From Chlamydia sp. 17-3921 (GTDB lineage: Bacteria > Chlamydiota > Chlamydiia > Chlamydiales > Chlamydiaceae), in contig NZ_CACSHH010000003.1 in assembly GCF_902705545.1 (NCBI RefSeq), forward strand, positions 124,001 to 188,000: DNA of 64,000 nt, written 5' to 3'. A program made the position numbers and the translations under genes. The stretch's first letter is position 1. Each line of letters starts with the position of its first letter. Below are positions 48,346-58,171 of the stretch, in pieces. The notes beneath the pieces are model-generated. The model was given only the letters and a program-made list of their open reading frames with translations. It had not been told where the DNA came from and did no database searches.

Positions 48346-50259
48346 ATGATCCCCTTTACTAAAACAATTGGGTTCCGACTATGGTTAGCTTGTGTTACAG
48401 CTATCATTGTTCCTCTTGGAATCAATATAGTTTTATTAAACATAGAGCAATACCACTCAACAGTTTCATCTATTTCTAATTCTCTAAAAGAAAATGCAGC
48501 ATTCAAAGCAAATACCCTCATGCAGATAGTTCCTTTAAATGCCAATGTTCTTGCTTTGTTTTCTGAAGTGTTGCAATTAGATCAAGGTATTCCAGAAAAT
48601 CCAGACACAGCTCTCAGCAACGAAATGCAAAGAGTTTTTAGCACTACTTACGATGAAATCTCTCTTATCAAAATTCAAGCTAATGGAGATAAAATTGTTG
48701 TGGCATCGAATCTTTTAGAACATTTAGGAGAGAATTATACTAATAAAATTACTATTTCTCCCAATGAAGAATTTTCAGCTTCCTTCAAACGCTCTTCTAC
48801 AAAGAATGAAGTATTTTCTGTTATGCAATCTAATCTTTTTAATCCTAGAACGCAAGATCTCGAAGGAATTGTATATACAACATTTAATGCTCACGACCTA
48901 TTGAAAAATCTTTTAATAAATCAACAAGCCTACCTCACAGTAAAAACAGCTGTTATTTCTAAAAATGGAGTAATTTTAAAAGCTTCAGATCCCGCTTTAA
49001 ATCTTCGAACAACGCATTCTAATATCTCAAAACAAGAATTCTGTAAGATATTCCTCAATGAAGATACTTGTCCTGAGGATCTCTACTTAGAACCTCTTTC
49101 ATTAATTCCCCTACGATCTTTAGGATCTAACTTCTTTTCATTTAAAATAAAAAATAGAGAAGCTTGGGGTTATATCGAAAACCTTTCAAATATGGACATT
49201 GCCATACTGTCTTATAGTAAAAAAGACGACAGCTTTTCTCTTTTATGGAGACGAATAGGCATGTATCTTGCTTATTTCATTTGCATACTTTTCGGAAGCA
49301 TTGCAGCTTATCTTGTTGCGAAAAGATTATCTTTACCCATTCGTAAACTCGCAACAACAATGATAGAAACACGAAAAAATCTGCATCATCCTTCTTATAC
49401 GGATGATTCACTAGGATTTGAAATTAATCGTTTGGGACATATTTTCAACGCTATGATTAGCAATCTAAACAAACAGCAAGAGCTTGCTAAACAAGGTTTC
49501 CTTCTTAAAGAAAGTGCTCAAAATGCTTTACAGCTTGGTGAACAAGCCCAACAGAGACTTCTTCCAAATGCTCTCCCTAACTATCCTCATACAGAAATTG
49601 CCAAAGCTTATATCCCAGCAGTTACTGTCGGAGGTGATTTTTACGATGTTTTCATTGTAGGAGAAGGAGCTGAAGCAAAACTTTTTCTTATTGTTGCAGA
49701 TGCTTCTGGAAAAGGAGTTTCTGCTTGTGGTTACTCTTTATTCTTAAAAAACATGCTACGTACCTTCTTGTCTAATTCTTCATCTTTAAAAGAAGCTATT
49801 CAAAAAACTTCTTCTCTCTTTTATGAAAATACCATGGATTCTGGGATGTTCGTAACGTTATGTGTATATTGCTACAGTTACGCAACTCAAACTATAGAAT
49901 ATTACTCTTGCGGACATAACCCTGCTTGTTACGTTACACCTCAAGGTGAGTCTTGTTTACTGTTTCACCAGGGAATGGCCTTAGGTTTTCTTCCTAATAT
50001 TCCAAAAACCCCAGATGTTGTCTTTCATCCTCAACCAGGATCGTTGATATTTTTATATTCAGATGGGATTACAGAGGCACATAATGCTCAACAAGAAATG
50101 TTTGGAGAAGAACGCTTACTTTCTGTAACACGGACCCTAAAAAATAAAAGTGCAGAAGAAGCCGTTCATGCTCTTATGCTTGCTGTAAAAGCTTTTGTAG
50201 GAAATAGTCCTCAACATGATGACATTACCTTATTAGTTCTAAAAATATCAGAGTCATGA
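48346..50259 (+). CDS. rsbU: RsbU-type PP2C serine phosphatase with periplasmic sensor
   Basis: Phosphatase of the chlamydial Rsb partner-switching network, which acts on anti-sigma-antagonist proteins. It is 637 residues. TM1 lies around 8-28, a periplasmic sensor domain (about 30-300) follows, TM2 around 302-325, then a HAMP domain (LSLPIRKLATTM) and a SpoIIE/PP2C domain with intact metal ligands: GGDFYD (429-434), DASGKG (452-457), CGHNPA, SDG (572-574) and HDD (624-626). The C. trachomatis homologue's sensor domain is reported to bind a TCA intermediate. The ATG has no strong Shine-Dalgarno. It overlaps the next gene by 4 bases. Confidence 0.93.
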   Translation: MIPFTKTIGFRLWLACVTAIIVPLGINIVLLNIEQYHSTVSSISNSLKENAAFKANTLMQIVPLNANVLALFSEVLQLDQGIPENPDTALSNEMQRVFSTTYDEISLIKIQANGDKIVVASNLLEHLGENYTNKITISPNEEFSASFKRSSTKNEVFSVMQSNLFNPRTQDLEGIVYTTFNAHDLLKNLLINQQAYLTVKTAVISKNGVILKASDPALNLRTTHSNISKQEFCKIFLNEDTCPEDLYLEPLSLIPLRSLGSNFFSFKIKNREAWGYIENLSNMDIAILSYSKKDDSFSLLWRRIGMYLAYFICILFGSIAAYLVAKRLSLPIRKLATTMIETRKNLHHPSYTDDSLGFEINRLGHIFNAMISNLNKQQELAKQGFLLKESAQNALQLGEQAQQRLLPNALPNYPHTEIAKAYIPAVTVGGDFYDVFIVGEGAEAKLFLIVADASGKGVSACGYSLFLKNMLRTFLSNSSSLKEAIQKTSSLFYENTMDSGMFVTLCVYCYSYATQTIEYYSCGHNPACYVTPQGESCLLFHQGMALGFLPNIPKTPDVVFHPQPGSLIFLYSDGITEAHNAQQEMFGEERLLSVTRTLKNKSAEEAVHALMLAVKAFVGNSPQHDDITLLVLKISES

Positions 50260-52067
50260 AACAAACATTCACTAAACGAATTCTTCTTTTTCTTTTTTTA
50301 GTAATTCCGATACCGCTTATTCTTAATCTTGTTTTCGTTAGTTACTTTTCTTTTTCTGCAGCAAAAGCAAATCTTGTTCAAACACTTCATACTCATGCAA
50401 CGAACCTAAGTATAGAATTTGATAAAAGACTTAATATTCATAAGTTATTTATCGACAGACTTGCAAATACTCTATCATTAAAAGCTTACGCTTCTCCGGA
50501 AGGATTCTCCTTAGCTTCTAATGAAATTTTTTCTCTTCCTGATGCAGAATTTTCCCTATGTCTCATTAATCTTTTAGACGGATCAATAAAAGCCAAGCAT
50601 CCTGGGGACCCTTTCATTCGTTATCTTAAAGAACATCCTGAGTTAAAAAAAAAACTTAGCAACAACATCGGCCGTGCGATTTTACTTACAGTGCCAGAAC
50701 CCCAACCTCAGCATTACCTAGTTTTAACAGAAGACATTGCAGAATGGAATTCGCCACAAATCTCAGGCCTTCTTATAGGCTTTTATCCCATGTCTTTTTT
50801 ACAAAAGGATCTATTTCAATCTCTTCATATTACTAAGGGAAACATCTGTTTATTAAACAAGTACGGAGAAACTCTATTTTGCTCTCAACCTGATGAGAAA
50901 TTCTCTATTTTTTCTTTAAATCTTCCAAATCTTCCGCAACTAACTCCAAGAACATCTCCTTCCATAATTATCAAACCACCACCTTCAATATTGAAAGAAA
51001 AAGATATTGTCAGTGTCAATATTGAAGGGAAAAACTACTTAGGGTTATTGCTGAATAAAATTCCCATTCAAGGGATATACACGCTTTCCCTAGTTCCTGT
51101 TTCTGATCTTATTCGATCAAGCCTGACTTTACCTATCAATATTCTTATATTTTATATTCTTGCCTTTTGCTTGATGGGCTGGATTTTTTCTAAAATCAAT
51201 AAACGATTGAATCAGCCTCTGCAAGAGCTTACTCTATGTATGGAATCTGCTTGGCAAGGGAACCATAACGTACGATTTGAACCTCAGCCTTATGGTTATG
51301 AAATCAACGAATTGGGAAATATTTTTAACTGCACATTATTGCTTTTATTAAACTCTATAGAAAAAGCTGATATAGGCTATGCTTCTGGAAACAAATTACA
51401 AAAAGAATTGGCTATTCTTGAATCACTTCAAGAAATTCTTTTAAGCCCTAAATTCCCTTCTTTCCCAGAAATTTCTTTTAGTTCTCAGCATCTTCAAGGA
51501 AGACAACGTTCGGGACACTTTTATGGTTGGAACATTAGAGAAGAAGACCATAGTCTTCTCGGTGTTATCGGTCTTGCCGGAGATATCGGATTACCGTCTT
51601 ATCTTTATGCCCTGTCTGCTCGAAGCTTATTTTTAGCTTACGCTAATCTTTATTCCTCCATTGAAGATATTAGCAAAGAAACTATGAAAAACTTCTTAAA
51701 AACAACAGAGGGGAACGAAGCAACGGTTTCTATGACCTTTTTGCTCTATTTCAAAGAAAAACGAGAACTTTCTCTACTTTCTATAGGAGATTCCGCCCCC
51801 ACAGTATTTCTGAAAAGAGGAGATACATTTACTCGCCTAGCAATGCCTTCGAAATGTTCTATGCTATCGAATGACTTAATCGTGTGTGTTACGGGAAATA
51901 GGGAGCTCTCAGATCATCTTAGTAAGCTTCCTATAGAAGCCCTACTTAAAGACTCGCTTTCTACAGTAAATGGAGAAAATTTTATAGATTCCTTAACCAC
52001 AATACTAAATAACAGAGATCAAACAGAAGCAGATGGAACTTTAACAATATTAGAATTCTTGTACTAA
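50256..52067 (+). CDS. RsbU-like membrane protein with degenerate phosphatase domain (CT589-type)
   Basis: A 603-residue protein with the same architecture as its neighbour: TM1 (about 8-30), periplasmic domain, TM2 (about 292-313), a HAMP-like stretch (LNQPLQELTLCMESAW), then a region that aligns with SpoIIE/PP2C. Every catalytic motif is altered: GGDFYD becomes SGHFYG (419-424), ADASGKG becomes AGDIGLP, CGHNPA becomes IGDSAPT, and the SDG and HDD aspartates are missing. It therefore looks like a non-catalytic paralogue. The ATGA overlap with rsbU implies equimolar expression. It may modulate RsbU or act as a second sensor. Confidence 0.88.
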   Translation: MKQTFTKRILLFLFLVIPIPLILNLVFVSYFSFSAAKANLVQTLHTHATNLSIEFDKRLNIHKLFIDRLANTLSLKAYASPEGFSLASNEIFSLPDAEFSLCLINLLDGSIKAKHPGDPFIRYLKEHPELKKKLSNNIGRAILLTVPEPQPQHYLVLTEDIAEWNSPQISGLLIGFYPMSFLQKDLFQSLHITKGNICLLNKYGETLFCSQPDEKFSIFSLNLPNLPQLTPRTSPSIIIKPPPSILKEKDIVSVNIEGKNYLGLLLNKIPIQGIYTLSLVPVSDLIRSSLTLPINILIFYILAFCLMGWIFSKINKRLNQPLQELTLCMESAWQGNHNVRFEPQPYGYEINELGNIFNCTLLLLLNSIEKADIGYASGNKLQKELAILESLQEILLSPKFPSFPEISFSSQHLQGRQRSGHFYGWNIREEDHSLLGVIGLAGDIGLPSYLYALSARSLFLAYANLYSSIEDISKETMKNFLKTTEGNEATVSMTFLLYFKEKRELSLLSIGDSAPTVFLKRGDTFTRLAMPSKCSMLSNDLIVCVTGNRELSDHLSKLPIEALLKDSLSTVNGENFIDSLTTILNNRDQTEADGTLTILEFLY

Positions 52068-52134
52068 AAAATAAAACTTAATGCTTACCCTGCAGTAAAT
52101 CTATCAACATTTCAGATCTTGCCTTGCTCCCTTT

Positions 52135-52185
52135 CTTTGATTTCAAAGGAGAAACAGTCCATTTACTTAGAAATAAAAAATTTCT
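52135..52185 (+). terminator. Two small inverted repeats after the rsbU-CT589 pair
   Basis: CTTTGA (52135-52140)/TCAAAG (52143-52148), and AGAAAT (52169-52174)/ATTTCT (52180-52185) followed by a T-rich run, lie between the converging CT589-type and inc-like genes. The second overlaps the stop of the minus-strand gene. Termination is inferred. Confidence 0.35.
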
Positions 52186-52465
52186 AATCTTTTTCTACTT
52201 TTAGATTTTTATGAAAGCATTTCACAAACAAAGCTAGAGTTATGGAAATAAGAGCTAAAGAGATCGTAAGCACCGCACACACAATTAAAGATACGGGAGT
52301 AGGAACAGAAGACAAAGCATATAGCATTGCAGTAGTTACCGCAAAACCAATTGAAAGCAAGAGGCTTACCCTGGAGACTTGTGTTAGAAGAGAAGCTTTC
52401 GCATAAAACCTATCCAAGCATCCCTGAGAATTTTCTTGAAGCTGAGTTGCAATACTATTTACCAT
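52184..52465 (-). CDS. Candidate inclusion membrane (Inc) protein
   Basis: A 93-residue protein: a polar N-terminus of about 31 residues, then two closely spaced hydrophobic helices (33-52 and 58-81) separated by a short Ser/Pro turn (SSVPTP), and a basic tail. This bilobed hydrophobic hairpin is the defining feature of chlamydial Inc proteins, which are T3S-secreted into the inclusion membrane. AAGGA lies about 14 bases before the ATG and a TATAAG element further upstream. It sits alone between two large conserved genes on the opposite strand. I do not recall an equivalent at this site in C. trachomatis. No sequence family recognised. Confidence 0.7.
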   Translation of the reverse strand: MVNSIATQLQENSQGCLDRFYAKASLLTQVSRVSLLLSIGFAVTTAMLYALSSVPTPVSLIVCAVLTISLALISITLALFVKCFHKNLKVEKD

Positions 52466-52499
52466 AATAATCTTTCCTTAAAAGCTTCAAGGCAAAAAT

Positions 52500-52527
52500 C
52501 TTATACTAACCTCCTATTTTTCTTAAA
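52500..52527 (-). promoter_or_regulatory. Predicted promoter of the inc-like gene
   Basis: On the minus strand TTTAAG (complement of 52522-52527), a 16-base spacer and TATAAG (complement of 52500-52505, five of six matches) precede the ATG at 52465 by 35 bases. The -35 element is weak. Confidence 0.38.
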
Positions 52528-52601
52528 GAGTCGTCTACTGACATAAACATCAGATTCATGATAAAGAAACGAGATAGCAGTGTGTCTTTCTCCTTTTTTC
52601 T

Positions 52602-55490
52602 ATGTCAAGATTAGATAACTTTGTTTTTCAATCCTTAACGGAATCACAACAACCGACCCCCTTAGAAGAAATTTTCTGTGTGGATGATACAGCTCTATTT
52701 GAAGCTTATCAGACAACAGCTCTGCAATCTCCATTAGCAGCAAAAACAATAAATATTGCACAGAAAACAGCTATTTACATTCTTGCTGATAACGGAGAAA
52801 TAGACCCTATTAAACTTATTGATGCTATTCATCATCTTACAAATCATTTATATCCTTTAGGGCCTCATCGCCACAACGAAGTTAAAGCTCGAGAGCATCT
52901 TTTAAATATGCTGAAAGCTTTAAAAGAATCTAAGGAACTTAAAGACCGCATTAAAAAACTTTTTGTTCCTTCTTACACAACCATTCAAAATCTTATTCGT
53001 GATTCTCTGGCATTGGAAGATTCTATTCCAATAACAACTATTCATGTTAGACAAGCTGCTTTAACAGCTTTATTTACCTATCTACGTCAAGATGTGGGCT
53101 CATGTTTTGCTACAGCTCTAGCGATTCTTATTCATCAAGAATACCCAGAACTCTTTTTCAAAGACCTTGATGATTTATTAAGCACTGGGAAACTCACAAG
53201 AATTATAGGTACTCGAGAAGTTTCTATTCCTATTAATTTATCTGGGTGTATCGGAGAGCTTTTCAAACACATAAGGATCCTAGATTTATATCCAGATCCC
53301 ATAATGAAGCTCTCTGCATCTCCGGGATTACAAAAAGCTTTTGAAGCAGCAGGAATATTAGATTCTCAAGAAACTTCTCAAATCCAAGTTCAGCAATTAC
53401 TCGCTCATGAATACATGTTACAAAAACTACAACAGATTCAAACAACGATCTCGGCACATGAAATTATCCAAACAACATTACTACATTATTATCAAGTTTC
53501 AGAAAGTATCGTAAAGACTGTTCTCTTTAAAGAAGGCTTACACAGCAAAGAAAAAGTTCTTTTCACTTCACAACATCCTCATGAGCTTTCACAAGCTCAG
53601 AAAGTGTACAGCTATCTTTTTGCTTATGAACAAGCAAAAAGAGCTTTTATTCGAGATACACAAAATCCTCTTCTAAAATCTTGGGAATACTCTTTAGCAA
53701 CACTTGCCGATGCAAATAACTCTGTAACAGCACATCATATTCATATAGCCTTGGGCTGGAATCATGATGAGCCAGATAGCTTAGCAAATCTCATACAGAC
53801 TTTCGTTGAACATGAAATTACAAATATCCATTCCATAGTTTCTCAATGTGAACAAACCTATCAAGAAGCTCGAGCTCAACTTGATTATATTGAAAATCGC
53901 ATGAAAAATCCTTTGAATAATCAAGATAGTCAGATTTTGACTATGGATCATATACGGTTTCGTCAAGAGCTAAATAAAGCTCTTTATGACTGGGATGCTG
54001 CTCAAGAAAAAGCTAAGAAATTCCTGAATTTACCAAAATATCTTATGTCTTTTTATACCAAGCAAATTCCCCAATATTTCCGAAGTTTCTATGATGCCTT
54101 TATTCAAGAATTTTCTCATTTACACACAGATACCCCTGCAGGTTTTCGAGTTCTTTTCACACATGGAAGAGCTCATCCTCATTCCTGGTCACCAATTTAT
54201 TCCATAAGCGAATTCATTCGCTTCCTCTCGGAATTTTTCTCTTCTACAGAAGTTGATTTACTCGAGAAACATGCTATCGAAGACTTAGAAAAAGAAACTT
54301 CCGTTCTTATTCATAATATTATTGCCCTTCTACACAAAGAAAGTTTTCAACAAGCAGCTCTTACTCGAATTCTCCAAGCCTACAATCTTCCTGTCCCAGA
54401 ATCTATTTTAAATAATTTAAATCAAGTTACTCTTACCCCTTGGGTTTATATCTCAGGAGGATCTGTAAATTCTCTACTTACCGATTACTTTGAAAAAACA
54501 ACACCTTTAACAGTAATGCAGAAACATCCAGAAAATGCTCATGAATTAGCAGCTTTTTTCTCAGATGCTCTTAAAGATCTCCCTGAAGGCATAAAAAGCT
54601 ATTTAGAAGATGGCACACATACTCTCATTACAGCATCCCCAAGTCATGTTTTTTCTGTAATTGCAGGATCTCCTCTATTTAGAGAAGCTTGGGATAATGA
54701 CTGGTATAGCTACACATGGCTTCGTGATGTATGGATGAAGCAGCATAACAGCTTTTTATACAATACTGTTCTTTCTCAACCAGATATTTACACTTTTATA
54801 GAACGTTTTTGCAAAAAATACTCTCTTGATCATCTTATTCAAGATTTTCATAATTTTTGCTCAGATTACTCTTTCTCTCTACCAGAATTTTATGATAAAA
54901 GTTCCCAATTCTTACAAGAGATACTCCCAGATGCCCACCATACTCTAATATATCAACGACGTCTCGCTCATCAGATAGTAAATGATGTTCCTTATGTTTC
55001 AGAACAACAGCTTCCAGAGACTTTGGAACTTATTTCTGCTTATTTAGGAATATCTTCTCGCATAACATTTAACAAATTTAGCGATCTTATAGAACAGCAT
55101 ATCCCTAAGCTTTCTTTGCTTTCTTCTTCCGACATTCGTCATCTGTATAAAGGATTACTTATGCAAAGTTATCAAAAAACTTATACAGAAGAAGATCTTT
55201 ATTTACGTTTAGCAAATGCTATGAGACACCACAGTTTAGCCTATCCTGCCCCATTACTATTTGGTGATAGCAATTGGCCTTATAGTTATTTTGGCTTTAT
55301 ACTTCATCCGGGGACATCACAAATAGATCTATGGCAATTTAATTATGCTGGATTACAAGGAGCTCCTTTAGAAAATCTTCAAGAGGTTCTATCCGTAGAG
55401 AAACCTTGGTCTCTCTATTCTAATCCTATAGATTACGGAATGCCTCCTCCTCCAGGATACCGAAGTCAAATGCCAAAAGGATTTTTCTAA
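52602..55490 (+). CDS. Very large conserved chlamydial protein (CT590-type)
   Basis: A 962-residue soluble protein with no signal peptide or transmembrane helix, mostly helical, rich in His and Gln. By position it is hypothetical CT590. I see no named domain. Two segments recall papain-like peptidases: GSCFATA (166-172, Cys168) near the N-terminus, and GDSNW (888-892) with His902 (FILHPGT) near the C-terminus. The protease idea is speculation. The last residues are Pro/Gly-rich (MPPPPGYRSQMPKG). It has no Shine-Dalgarno at the ATG and is divergent from the inc-like gene. It could equally be a T3S-associated or structural protein. Confidence 0.87.
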   Translation: MSRLDNFVFQSLTESQQPTPLEEIFCVDDTALFEAYQTTALQSPLAAKTINIAQKTAIYILADNGEIDPIKLIDAIHHLTNHLYPLGPHRHNEVKAREHLLNMLKALKESKELKDRIKKLFVPSYTTIQNLIRDSLALEDSIPITTIHVRQAALTALFTYLRQDVGSCFATALAILIHQEYPELFFKDLDDLLSTGKLTRIIGTREVSIPINLSGCIGELFKHIRILDLYPDPIMKLSASPGLQKAFEAAGILDSQETSQIQVQQLLAHEYMLQKLQQIQTTISAHEIIQTTLLHYYQVSESIVKTVLFKEGLHSKEKVLFTSQHPHELSQAQKVYSYLFAYEQAKRAFIRDTQNPLLKSWEYSLATLADANNSVTAHHIHIALGWNHDEPDSLANLIQTFVEHEITNIHSIVSQCEQTYQEARAQLDYIENRMKNPLNNQDSQILTMDHIRFRQELNKALYDWDAAQEKAKKFLNLPKYLMSFYTKQIPQYFRSFYDAFIQEFSHLHTDTPAGFRVLFTHGRAHPHSWSPIYSISEFIRFLSEFFSSTEVDLLEKHAIEDLEKETSVLIHNIIALLHKESFQQAALTRILQAYNLPVPESILNNLNQVTLTPWVYISGGSVNSLLTDYFEKTTPLTVMQKHPENAHELAAFFSDALKDLPEGIKSYLEDGTHTLITASPSHVFSVIAGSPLFREAWDNDWYSYTWLRDVWMKQHNSFLYNTVLSQPDIYTFIERFCKKYSLDHLIQDFHNFCSDYSFSLPEFYDKSSQFLQEILPDAHHTLIYQRRLAHQIVNDVPYVSEQQLPETLELISAYLGISSRITFNKFSDLIEQHIPKLSLLSSSDIRHLYKGLLMQSYQKTYTEEDLYLRLANAMRHHSLAYPAPLLFGDSNWPYSYFGFILHPGTSQIDLWQFNYAGLQGAPLENLQEVLSVEKPWSLYSNPIDYGMPPPPGYRSQMPKGFF

Positions 55491-55491
55491 A

Positions 55492-56271
55492 TTACTTCTT
55501 CTTTTTTCTTTTAAAAAGCGAAGTAAAGATATTTTTTAAAGAAAATTTCGAAACCTCTCTTCCTATTGCTGAAATGCTTTCTGTTAAAGGAAGTTTTTTT
55601 GGACAAACTCGTACACAGTTATGAGCTTGCCCACATCCTTCTATGCCTGATTTTCCCATCAAAGTTCGTAAACGACGTGAAGAATTCTTATCTCCAGGAT
55701 AGGAATTGAAATATCGAGTTTGAGCAATAGCTGCAGGACCAATAAAATCATTGTGTTCATTAATCTGAGGACAAGCTTCTGTACAACAACCACAAGTCAT
55801 ACACATTGATAAGGTATAAAGAAGCTCTTGCTCTTCAGGAGTTACTTTAGGACCAACTTTATCTCCATCGACTTCTGCAGCAACCCAACCTTGAATATGC
55901 TGTAAATTATCAAACATTATAGAACGGTCCACTATAAGGTCTCGAACTAAAGGAAACTTTGTTAATGGTGCTAAAGTAATTTCCCGAGAATTTGTGACAT
56001 CTATATACTCTTGAATCAAGGCTGTACAAGCTTGACGAGGGACACCATTTACAAGCATAGCACACGAACCGCAAACTTCCTCTAAACACCCTTGCTCCCA
56101 GACTATAGGATCTACTTTTTCTCCCTCGGTATTCACAGGATTCTTTTCTATTTCCATAAGAGCACTAATAACGTTTTCTCCAGAGTGTAAAGGTAATTCG
56201 AAGCTTTCCCAATATTGGTTTCCAGGCATTCCTCGATAAACCTTTAAAATAAAAGTGCTTTGGAACTCCAT
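55492..56271 (-). CDS. sdhB: Succinate dehydrogenase iron-sulfur subunit
   Basis: Electron-transfer subunit of complex II, 259 residues. The [2Fe-2S] motif is C62-x4-C67-x2-C70-x11-C82. The C-terminal ferredoxin-like part has CMTCGCCTEACP, and a further motif has GCGQAHNCVRVCP for the [3Fe-4S]/[4Fe-4S] clusters. The tail is very basic (FKRKKKK). It is the last gene of the minus-strand sdhCAB operon, 14 bases after sdhA. The stop codon is almost back-to-back with the CT590-type stop (one base between). Confidence 0.96.
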   Translation of the reverse strand: MEFQSTFILKVYRGMPGNQYWESFELPLHSGENVISALMEIEKNPVNTEGEKVDPIVWEQGCLEEVCGSCAMLVNGVPRQACTALIQEYIDVTNSREITLAPLTKFPLVRDLIVDRSIMFDNLQHIQGWVAAEVDGDKVGPKVTPEEQELLYTLSMCMTCGCCTEACPQINEHNDFIGPAAIAQTRYFNSYPGDKNSSRRLRTLMGKSGIEGCGQAHNCVRVCPKKLPLTESISAIGREVSKFSLKNIFTSLFKRKKKK

Positions 56272-56285
56272 AATTACTTCCTTAA

Positions 56286-58166
56286 CTATATGGGCAAACG
56301 AATATTCTCTGGGACATTCTCTAGAACGATTTTCCCTGTTGAAGACTTTGTATAATCTCTCAAGGAAGGAGCTACATGGCGAATATCTACCTCTCGATAA
56401 GAGATTTCAGGTTCTTCAGGCTTATAAGAAGCCATTGTTGTTTTTAACCAATGTAGATCATCTCGTTGAGGAAACTCTGGTTTATAATGAGATCCTCGAA
56501 ATTCATTTCGCAACAAAGCCCCTTTTGTTATTGCTAATGCGAGTTCTAACATAGGTTGCATCTGACGAATGAAATGAAAAGATTTATTTGCAAATTGTGA
56601 TGAATCATGAACAGAAACCTTAGCAAGTCTTTCTCGGTACTCTTTGAGTTTTTCTAAAGTTTCTTTGAGATCTTTATTATTTCGTTTTACTGTAACGTTA
56701 CGCACCATAGTTGCTGCGATTTCTTCATGTAAAACAAAAACATTTTCTTTCCCAGTCCTTGCCAATATTTTGGCATTTTCTTCTTTTTCTATCTGTAGGG
56801 CAAATTCAAAGTCTTTACTTGTTCCAGAAGCAATACCAAAAGTATCTATATAACGAGCAGCTTCATCTCCTGCGACAAGTCCTGCAAAAATACAAGACAG
56901 TAAAGAGTTTGCTCCTAAACGATTTGCTCCATGATACTGAAAATCAGACTCTCCACAATTAAAACATCCGGGAAGGTTTGTCATCTGACGAAAACGACGA
57001 TCACGATCAATATCATCTGCGGCAGGCCAATCTACCCAAGCTCCACCCATAGAATAGTGTACAGCGGGGAAAATCCTCATTGGAGTTTTATTAGGATCTT
57101 CTCCAGTAAATTTTTTATAAATATCTAAAACGACTTCTAATTTATGTCTTGTTGCTATAGGCAAATGAGTGACATCTAAAAAGACTTCCATATTTCCATC
57201 TAAACCAAGACCCGCTTCACATACTTGCAAAATAGCACGAGCACCGACATCACGACTTACAAGATTACCATAAGCTGGGTACATTTCTTCTAAAAAGTAC
57301 CAAGGTTCTCCTGTTATTCCACAAGATCTTTCAGAGCCATCTGGGAAAGTAATTTTTTTCGAAGAATCTCCAGGAACCCAAACTCTTCCACCTTCTCCCC
57401 GAACAGATTCAGAAATTAAGCGTAATTTATCTCGACCAGGGATTGCTGTCGGGTGGATCTGAATAAATTCAGGATTTGCATAAGTCATACCTTGTAAAAA
57501 AAGCCTGCCATTTGCAGCTCCTGTACAAAAAGTTGAATTTGTCGACATTTTGAAGATAACTCCAGGACCTCCTGTAGCAATAATTACAGCATCTCCCTCT
57601 AAAGCTTCTAAACAATTATTGAATAAATTCATCAAAATGATACCACAAGTTCGTCCGAAGCTATCTGTAACGAGACGGACGAATTCATGGTTTTCTCTTT
57701 TTATGATCATTCCAGAACATTCACGTCTACGAACTTGCTCATCTAAGGTATACATTAGCTGCTGTCCTGTGGACGCTCCACAAAAAACAGTTCGGTGATA
57801 CAAAGTTCCACCAAACCTACGAACATCTAAATTTCCAGATATAGAACGGTTAAAAGGGCAGCCAAAATTATCCAGCATACGAATAATTCTAGGGGCTGCG
57901 AGACACATCTCTAAAACAGGGGGCTGATCTGCAAGAAAATCTCCTCCTTTTATCGTATCGTAAGCATGAACATAGGGAGAGTCTTCTTCTTCTGGTTTCA
58001 AATTCAAAGCGGCATTAATACCACCTTGAGCACAAACAGAATGAGAACGCTTAACCTTTGTAAGAGAAATGAGCTCTACAATAACACCTCTATCAGCTAA
58101 TTGCATAGCAGCAGATAGTCCTGCTAATCCGCCACCAACAACTATAACTTTACGCTTTCCCGCCAT
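56286..58166 (-). CDS. sdhA: Succinate dehydrogenase flavoprotein subunit
   Basis: Catalytic FAD subunit oxidising succinate to fumarate, 626 residues. The dinucleotide fold is VVGGGLAGLSAAMQLA (10-25). The covalent-FAD His segment is SHSVCAQGGINAAL, and HRTVFCGASTGQQL and IHPTAIPG carry active-site residues. The catalytic Arg/His region is SLLSCIFAGLVAGDEAARY. It belongs to the B-type, Bacillus-like, three-subunit family. Between sdhC (5 bases) and sdhB (14 bases). Confidence 0.97.
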   Translation of the reverse strand: MAGKRKVIVVGGGLAGLSAAMQLADRGVIVELISLTKVKRSHSVCAQGGINAALNLKPEEEDSPYVHAYDTIKGGDFLADQPPVLEMCLAAPRIIRMLDNFGCPFNRSISGNLDVRRFGGTLYHRTVFCGASTGQQLMYTLDEQVRRRECSGMIIKRENHEFVRLVTDSFGRTCGIILMNLFNNCLEALEGDAVIIATGGPGVIFKMSTNSTFCTGAANGRLFLQGMTYANPEFIQIHPTAIPGRDKLRLISESVRGEGGRVWVPGDSSKKITFPDGSERSCGITGEPWYFLEEMYPAYGNLVSRDVGARAILQVCEAGLGLDGNMEVFLDVTHLPIATRHKLEVVLDIYKKFTGEDPNKTPMRIFPAVHYSMGGAWVDWPAADDIDRDRRFRQMTNLPGCFNCGESDFQYHGANRLGANSLLSCIFAGLVAGDEAARYIDTFGIASGTSKDFEFALQIEKEENAKILARTGKENVFVLHEEIAATMVRNVTVKRNNKDLKETLEKLKEYRERLAKVSVHDSSQFANKSFHFIRQMQPMLELALAITKGALLRNEFRGSHYKPEFPQRDDLHWLKTTMASYKPEEPEISYREVDIRHVAPSLRDYTKSSTGKIVLENVPENIRLPI

Positions 58167-58171
58167 AGCTT

